Positions 33,294 to 41,158 of a DNA stretch of 64,000 bases are shown piece after piece (within the stretch, counting starts at the first letter, position 1; each line of letters begins with the position of its first letter). A model generated the notes under the pieces. It was not told the origin of the DNA and did no database searches. It saw only the letters and a program-made list of their open reading frames with translations. Source of the stretch: Flavobacterium sp. SM15 (GTDB lineage: Bacteria > Bacteroidota > Bacteroidia > Flavobacteriales > Flavobacteriaceae); NCBI RefSeq assembly GCF_022012335.1, contig NZ_JAKLTO010000002.1, positions 1-64,000 of the forward strand, given 5' to 3'. Both the position numbers and the translations under genes were made by a program.

Positions 33294-34136
33294 ATGGAAA
33301 AGATTTACCGCTTCAGAAAACTGCTCCCAATTGTTCTGTTACTTCTTTACGTCTCTTGTGACAAAGAAGAGATGATTCCAAATGATTCCGACAAAAAGGT
33401 AAAATCCGAAACCAGTTTTGAGTCTAGAGTGGCTGGTTTAAGTGTTTTCAAAGGTCCCGAAGTAAATCTAGGCCGGGGAAAAATTCGTTCATGGATAAGC
33501 ATCAATTCACAAGGAGAACCTGAAGAACTTGGTGTTGAAATGACACCTAATGCCTTACGGGGTTTACCTGTAGAGTCCGAACACAGTCACACCATTGTAG
33601 TTCCTTTGCACCTTAAAGCCAAACAAATTACTCCTTTTGATCACATTGGCTTAAATTGGAATCCCAACGGTCATGAGCCCGAAGGCGTTTTTGACGTACC
33701 TCATTTTGATTTGCATTTTTACATGATTTCAGTAAAAGATCGCGAAGCAATTCCAGCTTGGTCCCCAGAAACCGATGCCTTGTTTAACAATTATCCTCCA
33801 CGTGGATATATGCCACAGGATTATTTTACACCTCCAGGACCTGCAACTGCAGAAGCTCAAATGGGTAAACACTGGCTTCCGGTAAATTTGGGAGATTTTT
33901 TACCCTTTAAATCAATTATGATTTATGGTTCTTATGACGGTCGGGTAATTTTTTATGAACCTATGTTTACTTATAAAATGTTAACCAATCCTTTTGAAGG
34001 AACCAGTCGGGATTTCTCTGTTCCTTCTTACTATCAAACCTTAGATTCCTATCCGTCTACTTACAATATATATAAGGATGAAGATACCGGAAAAATCTAT
34101 ATCTCTATGAGCAACTTCTTAAGAAAAATTAGATAA
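33294..34136 (+). CDS. Lipoprotein of the TTHB210-like/DUF5602 type
   Basis: A 280-aa lipoprotein with lipobox YVSC (Cys22). The mature part has the pattern VNLGRGKIRSWISINSQGEP, EELGVEMTPNALRGLP and FDVPHFDLHFYMIS, rich in His, as in TTHB210-like proteins. The Thermus homologue is under control of SigE and anti-SigE, but its biochemical role is unknown. A metal site through His is possible. It is monocistronic; the stop codon overlaps the left arm of a terminator. Confidence 0.72.
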   Translation: MEKIYRFRKLLPIVLLLLYVSCDKEEMIPNDSDKKVKSETSFESRVAGLSVFKGPEVNLGRGKIRSWISINSQGEPEELGVEMTPNALRGLPVESEHSHTIVVPLHLKAKQITPFDHIGLNWNPNGHEPEGVFDVPHFDLHFYMISVKDREAIPAWSPETDALFNNYPPRGYMPQDYFTPPGPATAEAQMGKHWLPVNLGDFLPFKSIMIYGSYDGRVIFYEPMFTYKMLTNPFEGTSRDFSVPSYYQTLDSYPSTYNIYKDEDTGKIYISMSNFLRKIR

Positions 34137-34161
34137 CCTGCTTCTTGCAGGTTTTTTTTTA
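34134..34161 (+). terminator. Terminator of the TTHB210-like gene
   Basis: aacctgc and gcaggtt pair perfectly around a 5-base loop and run into nine T residues. Confidence 0.85.
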
Positions 34162-35127
34162 CAGCATATACGGAAATTTACGATTGATTCGTTCCACTAA
34201 GTACCAACACAACAATGATAGTAAACAGATCATGAAGTATTTCAAAACAATCATTTCAAACATTTTTTGGGGCAAAAATTCATACACCAACCGAATCATG
34301 TAAGGGTGCGTTAAATAAATTCCCAATGAAAGACTTGAAGGAATGGAAAATCGTGTGGTAAAAGTTCGTTCCACAGAAAAAGACAAAAGCAACATACTTA
34401 ATGGAAGTATGGAAATATAAAAATCCAATGCCGGCAATTTGCAGGTATAATAAAAATAGGATTCCAAAAGAAGTCCAACAAAAGAAAACAACAAGACCGA
34501 TTTCTTTAAAAACAACCCATTTTTCCAATGCGGATAAAGGCTTCCGAGCATCAGAAACGGATAAGCAAAAAACAAAAAATTTCGTGTGGAACCCATTCCC
34601 GTATAAATCAGTTTCAACAATGGAAAAGCTTCCAAAGCGTTCATTTTATAGGCCAGTTGAAAAGCATATCCGAATAAAAACAGTGCACAAATAAAACCAA
34701 ACTTAACTGAAACGCTTAATTTTCTAAAAAAATACAACATTACTACTCCACCTACACTCGCCAGCAGATACCACAAATGCCAATATCCAAAAACAAGCTT
34801 CGTAATTGCATCCGAAGTAGTGAATCTTCCTAATTTATAAAACCGGATAAAATCAGGAAGGTAAATTAATTGCCAGACAAAATAAAGCAGCAAGATTCTT
34901 AAACAATATTTTTTCAGATAAGCGAAATCTTCAAGTTTGTTTCTAAGTAAATAACCGGAAATGATAAAAAAAGTTGGAACGGCCACACGGGTGATTGCGT
35001 TAGAAATTTCATAAGAAATCAAGCCCTGTATTCCATTAAGTTTGGCAACCGGAAAAATATGCAACGCCACAACCAATAAGGCTAAAATAAGCTTTAAAAC
35101 ATCTAACGAAGCACTTCTTTTTATCAT
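34159..35127 (-). CDS. Acyltransferase family protein (acyltransferase 3)
   Basis: A 322-aa membrane protein with about ten helices. The N terminus (RSASLDVLKLILALLVVALH) and VAVPTFFIISGYLLRNKL are typical of acyltransferase-3 enzymes, which O-acetylate surface sugars or lipids; the conserved His is in VVALH. The acceptor is unknown. It lies 14 bases after the pseudouridine synthase gene and may be co-transcribed with it. Confidence 0.85.
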   Translation of the reverse strand: MIKRSASLDVLKLILALLVVALHIFPVAKLNGIQGLISYEISNAITRVAVPTFFIISGYLLRNKLEDFAYLKKYCLRILLLYFVWQLIYLPDFIRFYKLGRFTTSDAITKLVFGYWHLWYLLASVGGVVMLYFFRKLSVSVKFGFICALFLFGYAFQLAYKMNALEAFPLLKLIYTGMGSTRNFLFFAYPFLMLGSLYPHWKNGLFLKKSVLLFSFVGLLLESYFYYTCKLPALDFYISILPLSMLLLSFSVERTFTTRFSIPSSLSLGIYLTHPYMIRLVYEFLPQKMFEMIVLKYFMICLLSLLCWYLVERINRKFPYML

Positions 35128-35141
35128 CTTGGGACTTTGGA

Positions 35142-35708
35142 CTAAATTAAGAAATTATCCACTTCTTTAACCTCGCCTGCCTTTAAATTTTGCAGTTCTA
35201 ACGAACCTACCCTAACACGAATCAATCGTAAAGTGGGAAATCCGACAGCTGCCGTCATTTTTCTAACCTGACGGAATTTACCTTCTGTTAAAGTAAGCGA
35301 AACCCAACTGGTAGGCCCGTGGCGTTCATCGCGAATGCGTCTTCCTTGCCCGATACAACTTGGCAATTCATCAATAATTCTTGCTTGACAGGGCTTAGTT
35401 GTATAACGAATTCCTTTGAAACCAATTTCAACTCCGCTTTTAAGTTGCGAAACTGCTTCTTCTGTTATAATTCCGTCAACTTGCGCATAATATTCTTTTT
35501 CAATGGTTTTACTTCGGATGATTTCACTCATCATGCCATCGGTAGTTAAAAGGAGTAAGCCTTCAGAATCTTCGTCTAAACGACCAATAGCCATAGTTTG
35601 CTCAGGAAAATCAAACAATTCCCCCAAAAGTCGTTTAGAGCGTTTCTTTTGGTAAATAAACTGACTTAAAAATCCGTGGGGTTTATGAAGCAGGAAATGT
35701 CGGTGCAT
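35142..35708 (-). CDS. rRNA pseudouridine synthase, RsuA/RluE type
   Basis: A 188-aa pseudouridine synthase without an S4 domain, as in RluE, which modifies 23S rRNA U2457 in E. coli. The catalytic Asp is in GRLDEDSEGLLLLTTDG, and YYAQVDGIITEEAVSQLKSG and LTEGKFRQVRKMTAAVGFPT are family motifs, with LIRVRVGSLEL near the end. The precise target nucleotide here is an inference from length and domain layout. Confidence 0.9.
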   Translation of the reverse strand: MHRHFLLHKPHGFLSQFIYQKKRSKRLLGELFDFPEQTMAIGRLDEDSEGLLLLTTDGMMSEIIRSKTIEKEYYAQVDGIITEEAVSQLKSGVEIGFKGIRYTTKPCQARIIDELPSCIGQGRRIRDERHGPTSWVSLTLTEGKFRQVRKMTAAVGFPTLRLIRVRVGSLELQNLKAGEVKEVDNFLI

Positions 35709-35851
35709 GGATGGTCTTGGTAAAAAATAAGGTTTCGGAGCTTTCTCACAAAAAATTATAAACGTAATCGGTTTCTTAACACCGAAATCAAAAAAGCTGT
35801 TGTAAATTTATGCTTCTTTTTTCACAAAATCAGTACTCTAAAAAAATATAA

Positions 35852-36277
35852 ATGGCAACAAAAGAAAAAACAACAATTACGGTGGCTGCCACAGTAAACG
35901 CCCCGATTCAAAAAGTTTGGGAATTTTGGACCAGTCCTGAGCACATTACCCAATGGAACAATGCTTCCAACGACTGGCATACTCCTTGGGCAACCAACGA
36001 GTTAAAAACAGGCGGGAAATTCAGTTACCGCATGGAAGCAAAAGACGGAAGCTTCGGTTTCGATTTTAATGGAGAATACACCGAGGTTAAAACCAACGAG
36101 TTCATCGAATATATTATTGCAGACGGCAGAAAAGTTCAAATCGTTTTTGAAACCAACAATCTGCAAACCATTGTAACAGAAACTTTTGAAGCTGAAGAAG
36201 TGCATCCGTTAGAAATGCAACAGGACGGTTGGCAGGCCATCATTAATAATTTCAAGAGACACGTCGAAACTAATTAA
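35852..36277 (+). CDS. SRPBCC (AHSA1-like) domain protein
   Basis: A 141-aa START/SRPBCC fold protein similar to the C-terminal part of Hsp90 activator AHSA1 (TITVAATVNAPIQKVWEFWT, ITQWNNASNDWHTPWA, EYTEVKTNEFIEYII, QDGWQAIINNFKRHVE). The hydrophobic pocket of this fold binds small ligands; no specific role can be given. It forms a tight run with two VOC proteins downstream (10- and 16-base gaps), a grouping often seen in Flavobacteriia. Confidence 0.85.
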   Translation: MATKEKTTITVAATVNAPIQKVWEFWTSPEHITQWNNASNDWHTPWATNELKTGGKFSYRMEAKDGSFGFDFNGEYTEVKTNEFIEYIIADGRKVQIVFETNNLQTIVTETFEAEEVHPLEMQQDGWQAIINNFKRHVETN

Positions 36278-36287
36278 AAACATTGTT

Positions 36288-36695
36288 ATGAAATCACAAA
36301 TTTTCATCAACCTCCCTGTAAAAAATTTAGCCAAAGCCATGGAGTTTTACACTCAAATCGGCTTTAAAAACAACCCGCAATTTACCGATGACACTGCCGC
36401 GTGTATGGTTTTTAGCGAAGAAATATTCGTTATGCTCCTAACACACGACCGATTTAAAGGTTTTATCGTTAAAGATTTGGCAGACACTTCCAAAGTTACT
36501 GCTGTAATCAATTCCCTATCGATGGAAAGCGTTGCAAAAATGAATGAAACGGCAGACAATGCTTTAAATGCAGGAGGAACTCAACCAACCGAACCTAAAG
36601 ATTACGGCTTTATGCAACAACGAAGTTTTGAAGACTTAGACGGTAACTTTTGGGAAGTTTTTTATATGGACATGAGCCAGTTTCCTCAGCAATAA
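36288..36695 (+). CDS. VOC family protein (glyoxalase-like)
   Basis: A 135-aa single-domain VOC protein (IFINLPVKNLAKAMEFYTQI, MLLTHDRFKGFI, QQRSFEDLDGNFWEVFYMD). It matches the type often named extradiol dioxygenase in Bacteroidota annotations; activity is unproven. It is the middle gene of the SRPBCC-VOC-VOC run. Confidence 0.85.
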   Translation: MKSQIFINLPVKNLAKAMEFYTQIGFKNNPQFTDDTAACMVFSEEIFVMLLTHDRFKGFIVKDLADTSKVTAVINSLSMESVAKMNETADNALNAGGTQPTEPKDYGFMQQRSFEDLDGNFWEVFYMDMSQFPQQ

Positions 36696-36711
36696 TATCA
36701 AACATTAAGAA

Positions 36712-37551
36712 ATGAAAAATCCAATATATCCATGCTTGTGGTTTAATACCGAAGCTAAAGAAGCTGCAGATTTTTATTGTACGGTTTTTGAGGATTCCAA
36801 AATCACAGCAAGTAATCCGATAGTGAGCACCTTTGAAGCTTCCGGGCAAAAATTCATGTGTTTGAACGGCGGGCCAATGTTTTCCATTAACCCTTCAATT
36901 TCTTTTTTTGCAGTTTGTGAGACCGAAGCCGAAGTTGACAACGCTTGGAGCAAACTAACCGATAACGGAAAAGTTCTAATGCCTCTTGATGCTTATCCGT
37001 GGAGTCAAAAATACGGCTGGGTTCAGGACAAATTCGGGGTAAACTGGCAATTATCATTCGGAAAATTTGAAGAAGTCGGACAGAAATTCACACCAACATT
37101 AATGTTCACCCAAGAAGGTAATGGTAAAGCGACAGAAGCCATCAATTTTTACACTTCCCTATTTCCAAATTCAGATATAAAAGGAATTTTACGATTTGAT
37201 GAAAACGATCACGGAGTTCCGGGAACAGTCAAACATGCTCAATTCACCTTAAACAATAATGTTTTTATGGCTATGGATGGTGGATTAGGCCATGATTTCT
37301 CATTCAACGAAGGCGTTTCCTTGGTTATTGAATGTGAAGATCAGCAGGAAATTGACTATTTCTGGAATAAACTAACTGAAAACGGACAAGAAAGCATGTG
37401 CGGTTGGCTTAAAGATCAATACGGTGTTTCCTGGCAGGTAGTTCCGGAGATTTTAGGAGAACTTATGAACGATCCAGAAAAAGGACAACGTGTGGTTCAG
37501 GCCTTTCTAAAAATGAAAAAATTTGACATTGAGACTTTAGTAAACGCTTAG
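36712..37551 (+). CDS. Two-domain VOC family protein (PhnB-like)
   Basis: A 279-aa protein made of two tandem PhnB-type VOC domains: residues 1-125 (YPCLWFNTEAKEAADFYCTV ... YGWVQDKFGVNWQLSF) and about 130-260 (PTLMFTQEGNGKATEAINFY ... CGWLKDQYGVSWQVVP). It is probably an internal duplication that makes a pseudodimer. Databases sometimes label it 3-demethylubiquinone methyltransferase, which I would not use, because no SAM motif is present. It ends the three-gene run. Confidence 0.85.
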   Translation: MKNPIYPCLWFNTEAKEAADFYCTVFEDSKITASNPIVSTFEASGQKFMCLNGGPMFSINPSISFFAVCETEAEVDNAWSKLTDNGKVLMPLDAYPWSQKYGWVQDKFGVNWQLSFGKFEEVGQKFTPTLMFTQEGNGKATEAINFYTSLFPNSDIKGILRFDENDHGVPGTVKHAQFTLNNNVFMAMDGGLGHDFSFNEGVSLVIECEDQQEIDYFWNKLTENGQESMCGWLKDQYGVSWQVVPEILGELMNDPEKGQRVVQAFLKMKKFDIETLVNA

Positions 37552-37570
37552 TTTCAGAAGAACTATAAAA

Positions 37571-37602
37571 CGCCAATCTGAGTCTTTTGGATTGGCTTTT
37601 TT
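37571..37602 (+). terminator. Terminator after the SRPBCC-VOC-VOC run
   Basis: gccaatc and gattggc pair around an 11-base loop and are followed by seven T residues. Confidence 0.75.
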
Positions 37603-37632
37603 TATTACATTTACATCATAAAAACCTAACCC

Positions 37633-39003
37633 ATGTCACAAACCATACTAGTACTAGCCGCATTTATTATTGCACTCGCTGTTGGAATTTATATCGGGAA
37701 ACTACTTTTTTCCGCTCAATCCAAATCAGAACAATCAGGTCTTGAAGAACGAATAAATGGTCTTTTAAATCAAATCGAACAGTTAAAGCAACAATTCCAG
37801 ATCGAACGCACTAGTTTTGAGAAGCAAATCATTCAACTAACTTCGGAAAAAGAAACCATTCGAAACGAAAAAGAAGCTGTTGCCATTCAACTTTCTAAAA
37901 AAGAAGTCGATTTTGAAAATCTTTGGGAACGTCATAAAGAACAAAAAGATGAAGTAAATCAGCTTCAGGAAAAATTCACTAAAGAATTCGAGAATCTTGC
38001 CAATAAAATTCTGGAAGAGAAAACCGTAAAATTTACCGAACAGAACAAAGAAAACTTAAAAAACATCTTGAACCCGCTTCAGGAAAAAATTCACTTATTT
38101 GAGAAAAAAGTAGAAGACACCCATAAAGAAAGCATTGATTATCATGCCGCTTTACGTCAGCAAATTTTAGGACTTCGTGAAATGAACGAGCAAATGAGCA
38201 AGGAAACCTTAAACCTGACTAAAGCCTTAAAGGGCGACAGCAAAATGCAAGGAAATTGGGGTGAGCTTATTTTGGAACGCGTACTGGAAAAATCTGGTTT
38301 GGAAAAAGGCCGTGAATACGAAGTACAACAAAGTTTCACTACCGAAGACGGCTCACGCGTGCAGCCCGATGTGGTGATCAATCTTCCGGACGGCAAGAAA
38401 ATGATCGTAGATTCCAAAGTATCCTTAACATCCTACGAACGCTATGTTAATGAAGACGATGAAGACGCAAAGGCAACTTTTTTAAAAGAGCACGTAAACT
38501 CAATTAAGCGTCATGTTGAGCAATTAAGCAGTAAAAATTATCAGGATTTGTATCAGATTGAAAGCCCGGATTTTGTATTACTTTTTATTCCGATGGAGCC
38601 TGCTTTTGCCATTGCCTTAAACGAAGACAATTCACTGTACAACAAAGCTTTCGAGAAGAATATCGTTATTGTGACGCCTTCAACACTGCTAGCAACTTTA
38701 CGTACAATCGACAGTATGTGGACCAATCAAAAGCAACAGGAAAACGCTTATGAAATTGCGCGTCAGGCAGGGGCTTTATATGATAAATTTGAAGGTTTTG
38801 TTTCCGATTTGATCAAAATTGGAAAAAAAATGGACGAAGCCAAATCAGAATACGGAAATGCGATGAACAAGTTAGTAGAAGGAAAAGGCAACCTTGTGAC
38901 CAGCGTTGAAAAACTTAAGAAAATGGGAGCCAAAGCCAAAAAAGCCTTACCCGAAGCCATCTTAACCCGAGCATTGGAAAAAGAAATCAATCCTGAAAAT
39001 TAA
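37633..39003 (+). CDS. rmuC: DNA recombination protein RmuC
   Basis: A 456-aa protein with an N-terminal membrane anchor (ILVLAAFIIALAVGIYIG), a long coiled coil (about residues 35-120) and the RmuC nuclease-like domain (MQGNWGELILERVLEKSGLE, VQPDVVINLPDGKKMIVDSK, SPDFVLLFIPMEPAF). RmuC limits inversions at short repeats and is thought to be a PD-(D/E)XK nuclease; the Asp and Lys of IVDSK are present. It is followed 6 bases later by a small membrane protein gene. Confidence 0.95.
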   Translation: MSQTILVLAAFIIALAVGIYIGKLLFSAQSKSEQSGLEERINGLLNQIEQLKQQFQIERTSFEKQIIQLTSEKETIRNEKEAVAIQLSKKEVDFENLWERHKEQKDEVNQLQEKFTKEFENLANKILEEKTVKFTEQNKENLKNILNPLQEKIHLFEKKVEDTHKESIDYHAALRQQILGLREMNEQMSKETLNLTKALKGDSKMQGNWGELILERVLEKSGLEKGREYEVQQSFTTEDGSRVQPDVVINLPDGKKMIVDSKVSLTSYERYVNEDDEDAKATFLKEHVNSIKRHVEQLSSKNYQDLYQIESPDFVLLFIPMEPAFAIALNEDNSLYNKAFEKNIVIVTPSTLLATLRTIDSMWTNQKQQENAYEIARQAGALYDKFEGFVSDLIKIGKKMDEAKSEYGNAMNKLVEGKGNLVTSVEKLKKMGAKAKKALPEAILTRALEKEINPEN

Positions 39004-39009
39004 AAGCTT

Positions 39010-39378
39010 ATGAGAAAGTATTTTTTCTTTGGAATTACTGCGTTACTATTAATGTTTGCCGGTTATTTTACTTTTGTTTACTATGTTCCTTACAGTGAAG
39101 GAGTTCGCGCTGGGGAATTAATCAAAATCAGTAAAAAAGGAGTTTTGATGAAAACCTGGGAAGGCGAAATCAGTCAGGGAATTTCAGGAGCACAAATTTT
39201 CAGCTTTTCGGTTTTGGACAAAGACCAGAAAGTGATTGATGATCTTGTCAATTACCAAGGAAAATACGTCAAAGTCACTTATCTTGAGCGCTACATCACC
39301 TTTCCTTGGTGGGGAGACTCACACTATTTTATTACTAATGTTCAGCTTGAAAATTCCCCACATTTTAATCAACAGTAA
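39010..39378 (+). CDS. Conserved hypothetical membrane-anchored protein, 122 aa
   Basis: A small protein with an N-terminal helix (FFFGITALLLMFAGYFTFVY) and a soluble domain (GVRAGELIKISKKGVLMKTW, VKVTYLERYITFPWWGDSHY). The pattern occurs widely in Flavobacteriia, where it is often misnamed 6-phosphogluconate dehydrogenase; nothing in the sequence supports that enzyme. The gene is packed between rmuC and a thioesterase. Confidence 0.78.
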   Translation: MRKYFFFGITALLLMFAGYFTFVYYVPYSEGVRAGELIKISKKGVLMKTWEGEISQGISGAQIFSFSVLDKDQKVIDDLVNYQGKYVKVTYLERYITFPWWGDSHYFITNVQLENSPHFNQQ

Positions 39379-39381
39379 ACC

Positions 39382-39924
39382 ATGCAAACCTTTAAAAAAG
39401 TAAGCGCGTCAAAAGTTACCATTTCAGAATTGATGCTCCCCTCCCATTCCAATTTCAGTGGAAAAATTCATGGAGGTTATATCTTATCGCTCATGGACCA
39501 GATTGCCTTTGCCTGCGCATCGAAATATTCGGGAAAATACTGCGTAACAGCTTCAGTAGACACTGTAGATTTCTTAAATCCGATTGAAGTAGGGGAATTG
39601 GTTACTTTAAAATCTTCAGTAAATTATGTTGGAAAAACCTCAATGGTTGTAGGGATTAGAGTTACTTCAGAGAATATTCAGACCGGGAAAGTTAAACATT
39701 GTAATTCTTCATACTTTACAATGGTTGCTAAGGACAACGAAGGAAATTCTGTTGCTGTTCCAACCCTAATTCTTTCCAATTTGGAAGAAATACGCCGTTT
39801 TTGTGAAGCTGTAAAACGAATCAACAGTAAAAAAGAATACAAAGCTCACGAAGAAACGTTTGATTACACCACCGAGGAAAACATAAAAAATCTAACTTCA
39901 TTCAACATAAAGTTAGATTTATAA
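39382..39924 (+). CDS. Acyl-CoA thioesterase (hotdog fold)
   Basis: A 180-aa hotdog-fold thioesterase of the YciA/BACH type (MLPSHSNFSGKIHGGYILSL, MDQIAFACASKYSGKYCVTA, VDTVDFLNPIEVGELVTLKS). It would split acyl-CoA to free acid and CoA; the chain length preferred is not known. It is 3 bases after the hypothetical gene, and closes the rmuC run. Confidence 0.9.
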   Translation: MQTFKKVSASKVTISELMLPSHSNFSGKIHGGYILSLMDQIAFACASKYSGKYCVTASVDTVDFLNPIEVGELVTLKSSVNYVGKTSMVVGIRVTSENIQTGKVKHCNSSYFTMVAKDNEGNSVAVPTLILSNLEEIRRFCEAVKRINSKKEYKAHEETFDYTTEENIKNLTSFNIKLDL

Positions 39925-40020
39925 CTTTTTTAATAAATTTTATTATTTATTATCAGTTTTAACTTAAATGGAAGCTGTTTTATTATATATTTGAATGATT
40001 TACAAAAAATTATATAATAA

Positions 40021-41136
40021 ATGCAAAAAAACTACTTACTAAAACTTACCCTATTTCTATCGGCATTTGCATTGTTTTTCATTGTGGCTTGTAACTCCAG
40101 TGATGAAGCCGAAGCATATACCCCAATCCCTTCAGTTTCAGTAGATCTTACAAAAGTTCCTTACGCTAAACTTTCAGAATACAATTTTTTTGAAGGCGAC
40201 TTAAAAAACCAAAAACCTCTTGTCGATGTAATTCCTTATGAACCGGCAAGTTCTTTGTTTTCGGATTATGCCCATAAAAAAAGATTTCTCTGGTTGCCTA
40301 AAGGGACCAAAGCAACCTATAATGGAGATGATAATGTGTTCGAATTTCCGGTAGGGTCAGCGCTCATCAAAACCTTCTACTACGATAATGTTCAACCAGG
40401 AAACACAACTAAACTGATCGAAACCCGTTTGTTAATTCGAAAAGAAAACGGATGGAAAGCATACACTTACGTCTGGAACGACCAGCAAACCGACGCTTTA
40501 TTGGAAACCACCACCAACGGAGCCTTTGTTCCTGTAACCTGGCTTGAAAACGGCACATCCAAAAGCATTACTTACAAAGTGCCTTCTCAAACGGAATGTG
40601 TAACCTGTCATAAAATTAACCCAAACCAAACCGGAGAAATAACAATTCCTATTGGCTTAAAACCTCAAAACCTTAATACCTCATTCAATTATTCGTCTGG
40701 TGCACAAAATCAAATTGAAAAACTTAAAAGTTTAGGTTATTTAGGAAATGATGTACCTCCAGTATCGCAAATCTATTCAACCGTAAACTGGAAAGACACC
40801 AGCAAATCTTTAGAATTACGTGCGCGCTCCTACATCGATATCAACTGCGCACATTGCCATCGTACCGGCGGACATTGTGATTACACTGTACAACGCTTCA
40901 ATTTCAGCAATACCAACTTACAAGATTTTGGAGTTTGCCTTACACCTCAATTTAACATTCCAAATATGCCTTTTATCATTAACAGTGGAGATGCCGATCA
41001 TTCGGAGATGATTTTCAGAATGAATTCAACTCAAGAAGCTGAAATGATGCCAATTATAGGAAGAACGATCGTTCATGAGGAAGGGGTTCAATTAATAAAA
41101 GACTGGATTAATTCAATGCCGCAAAATTGTCGATAA
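40021..41136 (+). CDS. Diheme c-type cytochrome lipoprotein (SO2930/HNE_0200 family)
   Basis: A 371-aa lipoprotein (lipobox IVAC, Cys24) with two heme-attachment motifs, CVTCH (193-197) and CAHCH (276-280). The N-terminal part (SEYNFFEGDLKNQKPLVDVI, PYEPASSLFSDYAHKKRFLW) is characteristic of this family. It is probably a periplasmic or surface electron carrier; partners are unknown. A -7 box TATATTTG is at 39986-39993. It is followed 22 bases later by an ASPIC/UnbV protein gene. Confidence 0.85.
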   Translation: MQKNYLLKLTLFLSAFALFFIVACNSSDEAEAYTPIPSVSVDLTKVPYAKLSEYNFFEGDLKNQKPLVDVIPYEPASSLFSDYAHKKRFLWLPKGTKATYNGDDNVFEFPVGSALIKTFYYDNVQPGNTTKLIETRLLIRKENGWKAYTYVWNDQQTDALLETTTNGAFVPVTWLENGTSKSITYKVPSQTECVTCHKINPNQTGEITIPIGLKPQNLNTSFNYSSGAQNQIEKLKSLGYLGNDVPPVSQIYSTVNWKDTSKSLELRARSYIDINCAHCHRTGGHCDYTVQRFNFSNTNLQDFGVCLTPQFNIPNMPFIINSGDADHSEMIFRMNSTQEAEMMPIIGRTIVHEEGVQLIKDWINSMPQNCR

Positions 41137-41158
41137 ACCAAAAACAACACTATAAACT

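Noticed and set aside
36712..37551. 3-demethylubiquinone-9 3-methyltransferase
   Set aside because: Two VOC domains are present and no SAM-binding motif.
39010..39378. 6-phosphogluconate dehydrogenase
   Set aside because: The protein is 122 aa with a membrane anchor and has no NADP-binding motif; the name would be a carried-over error.
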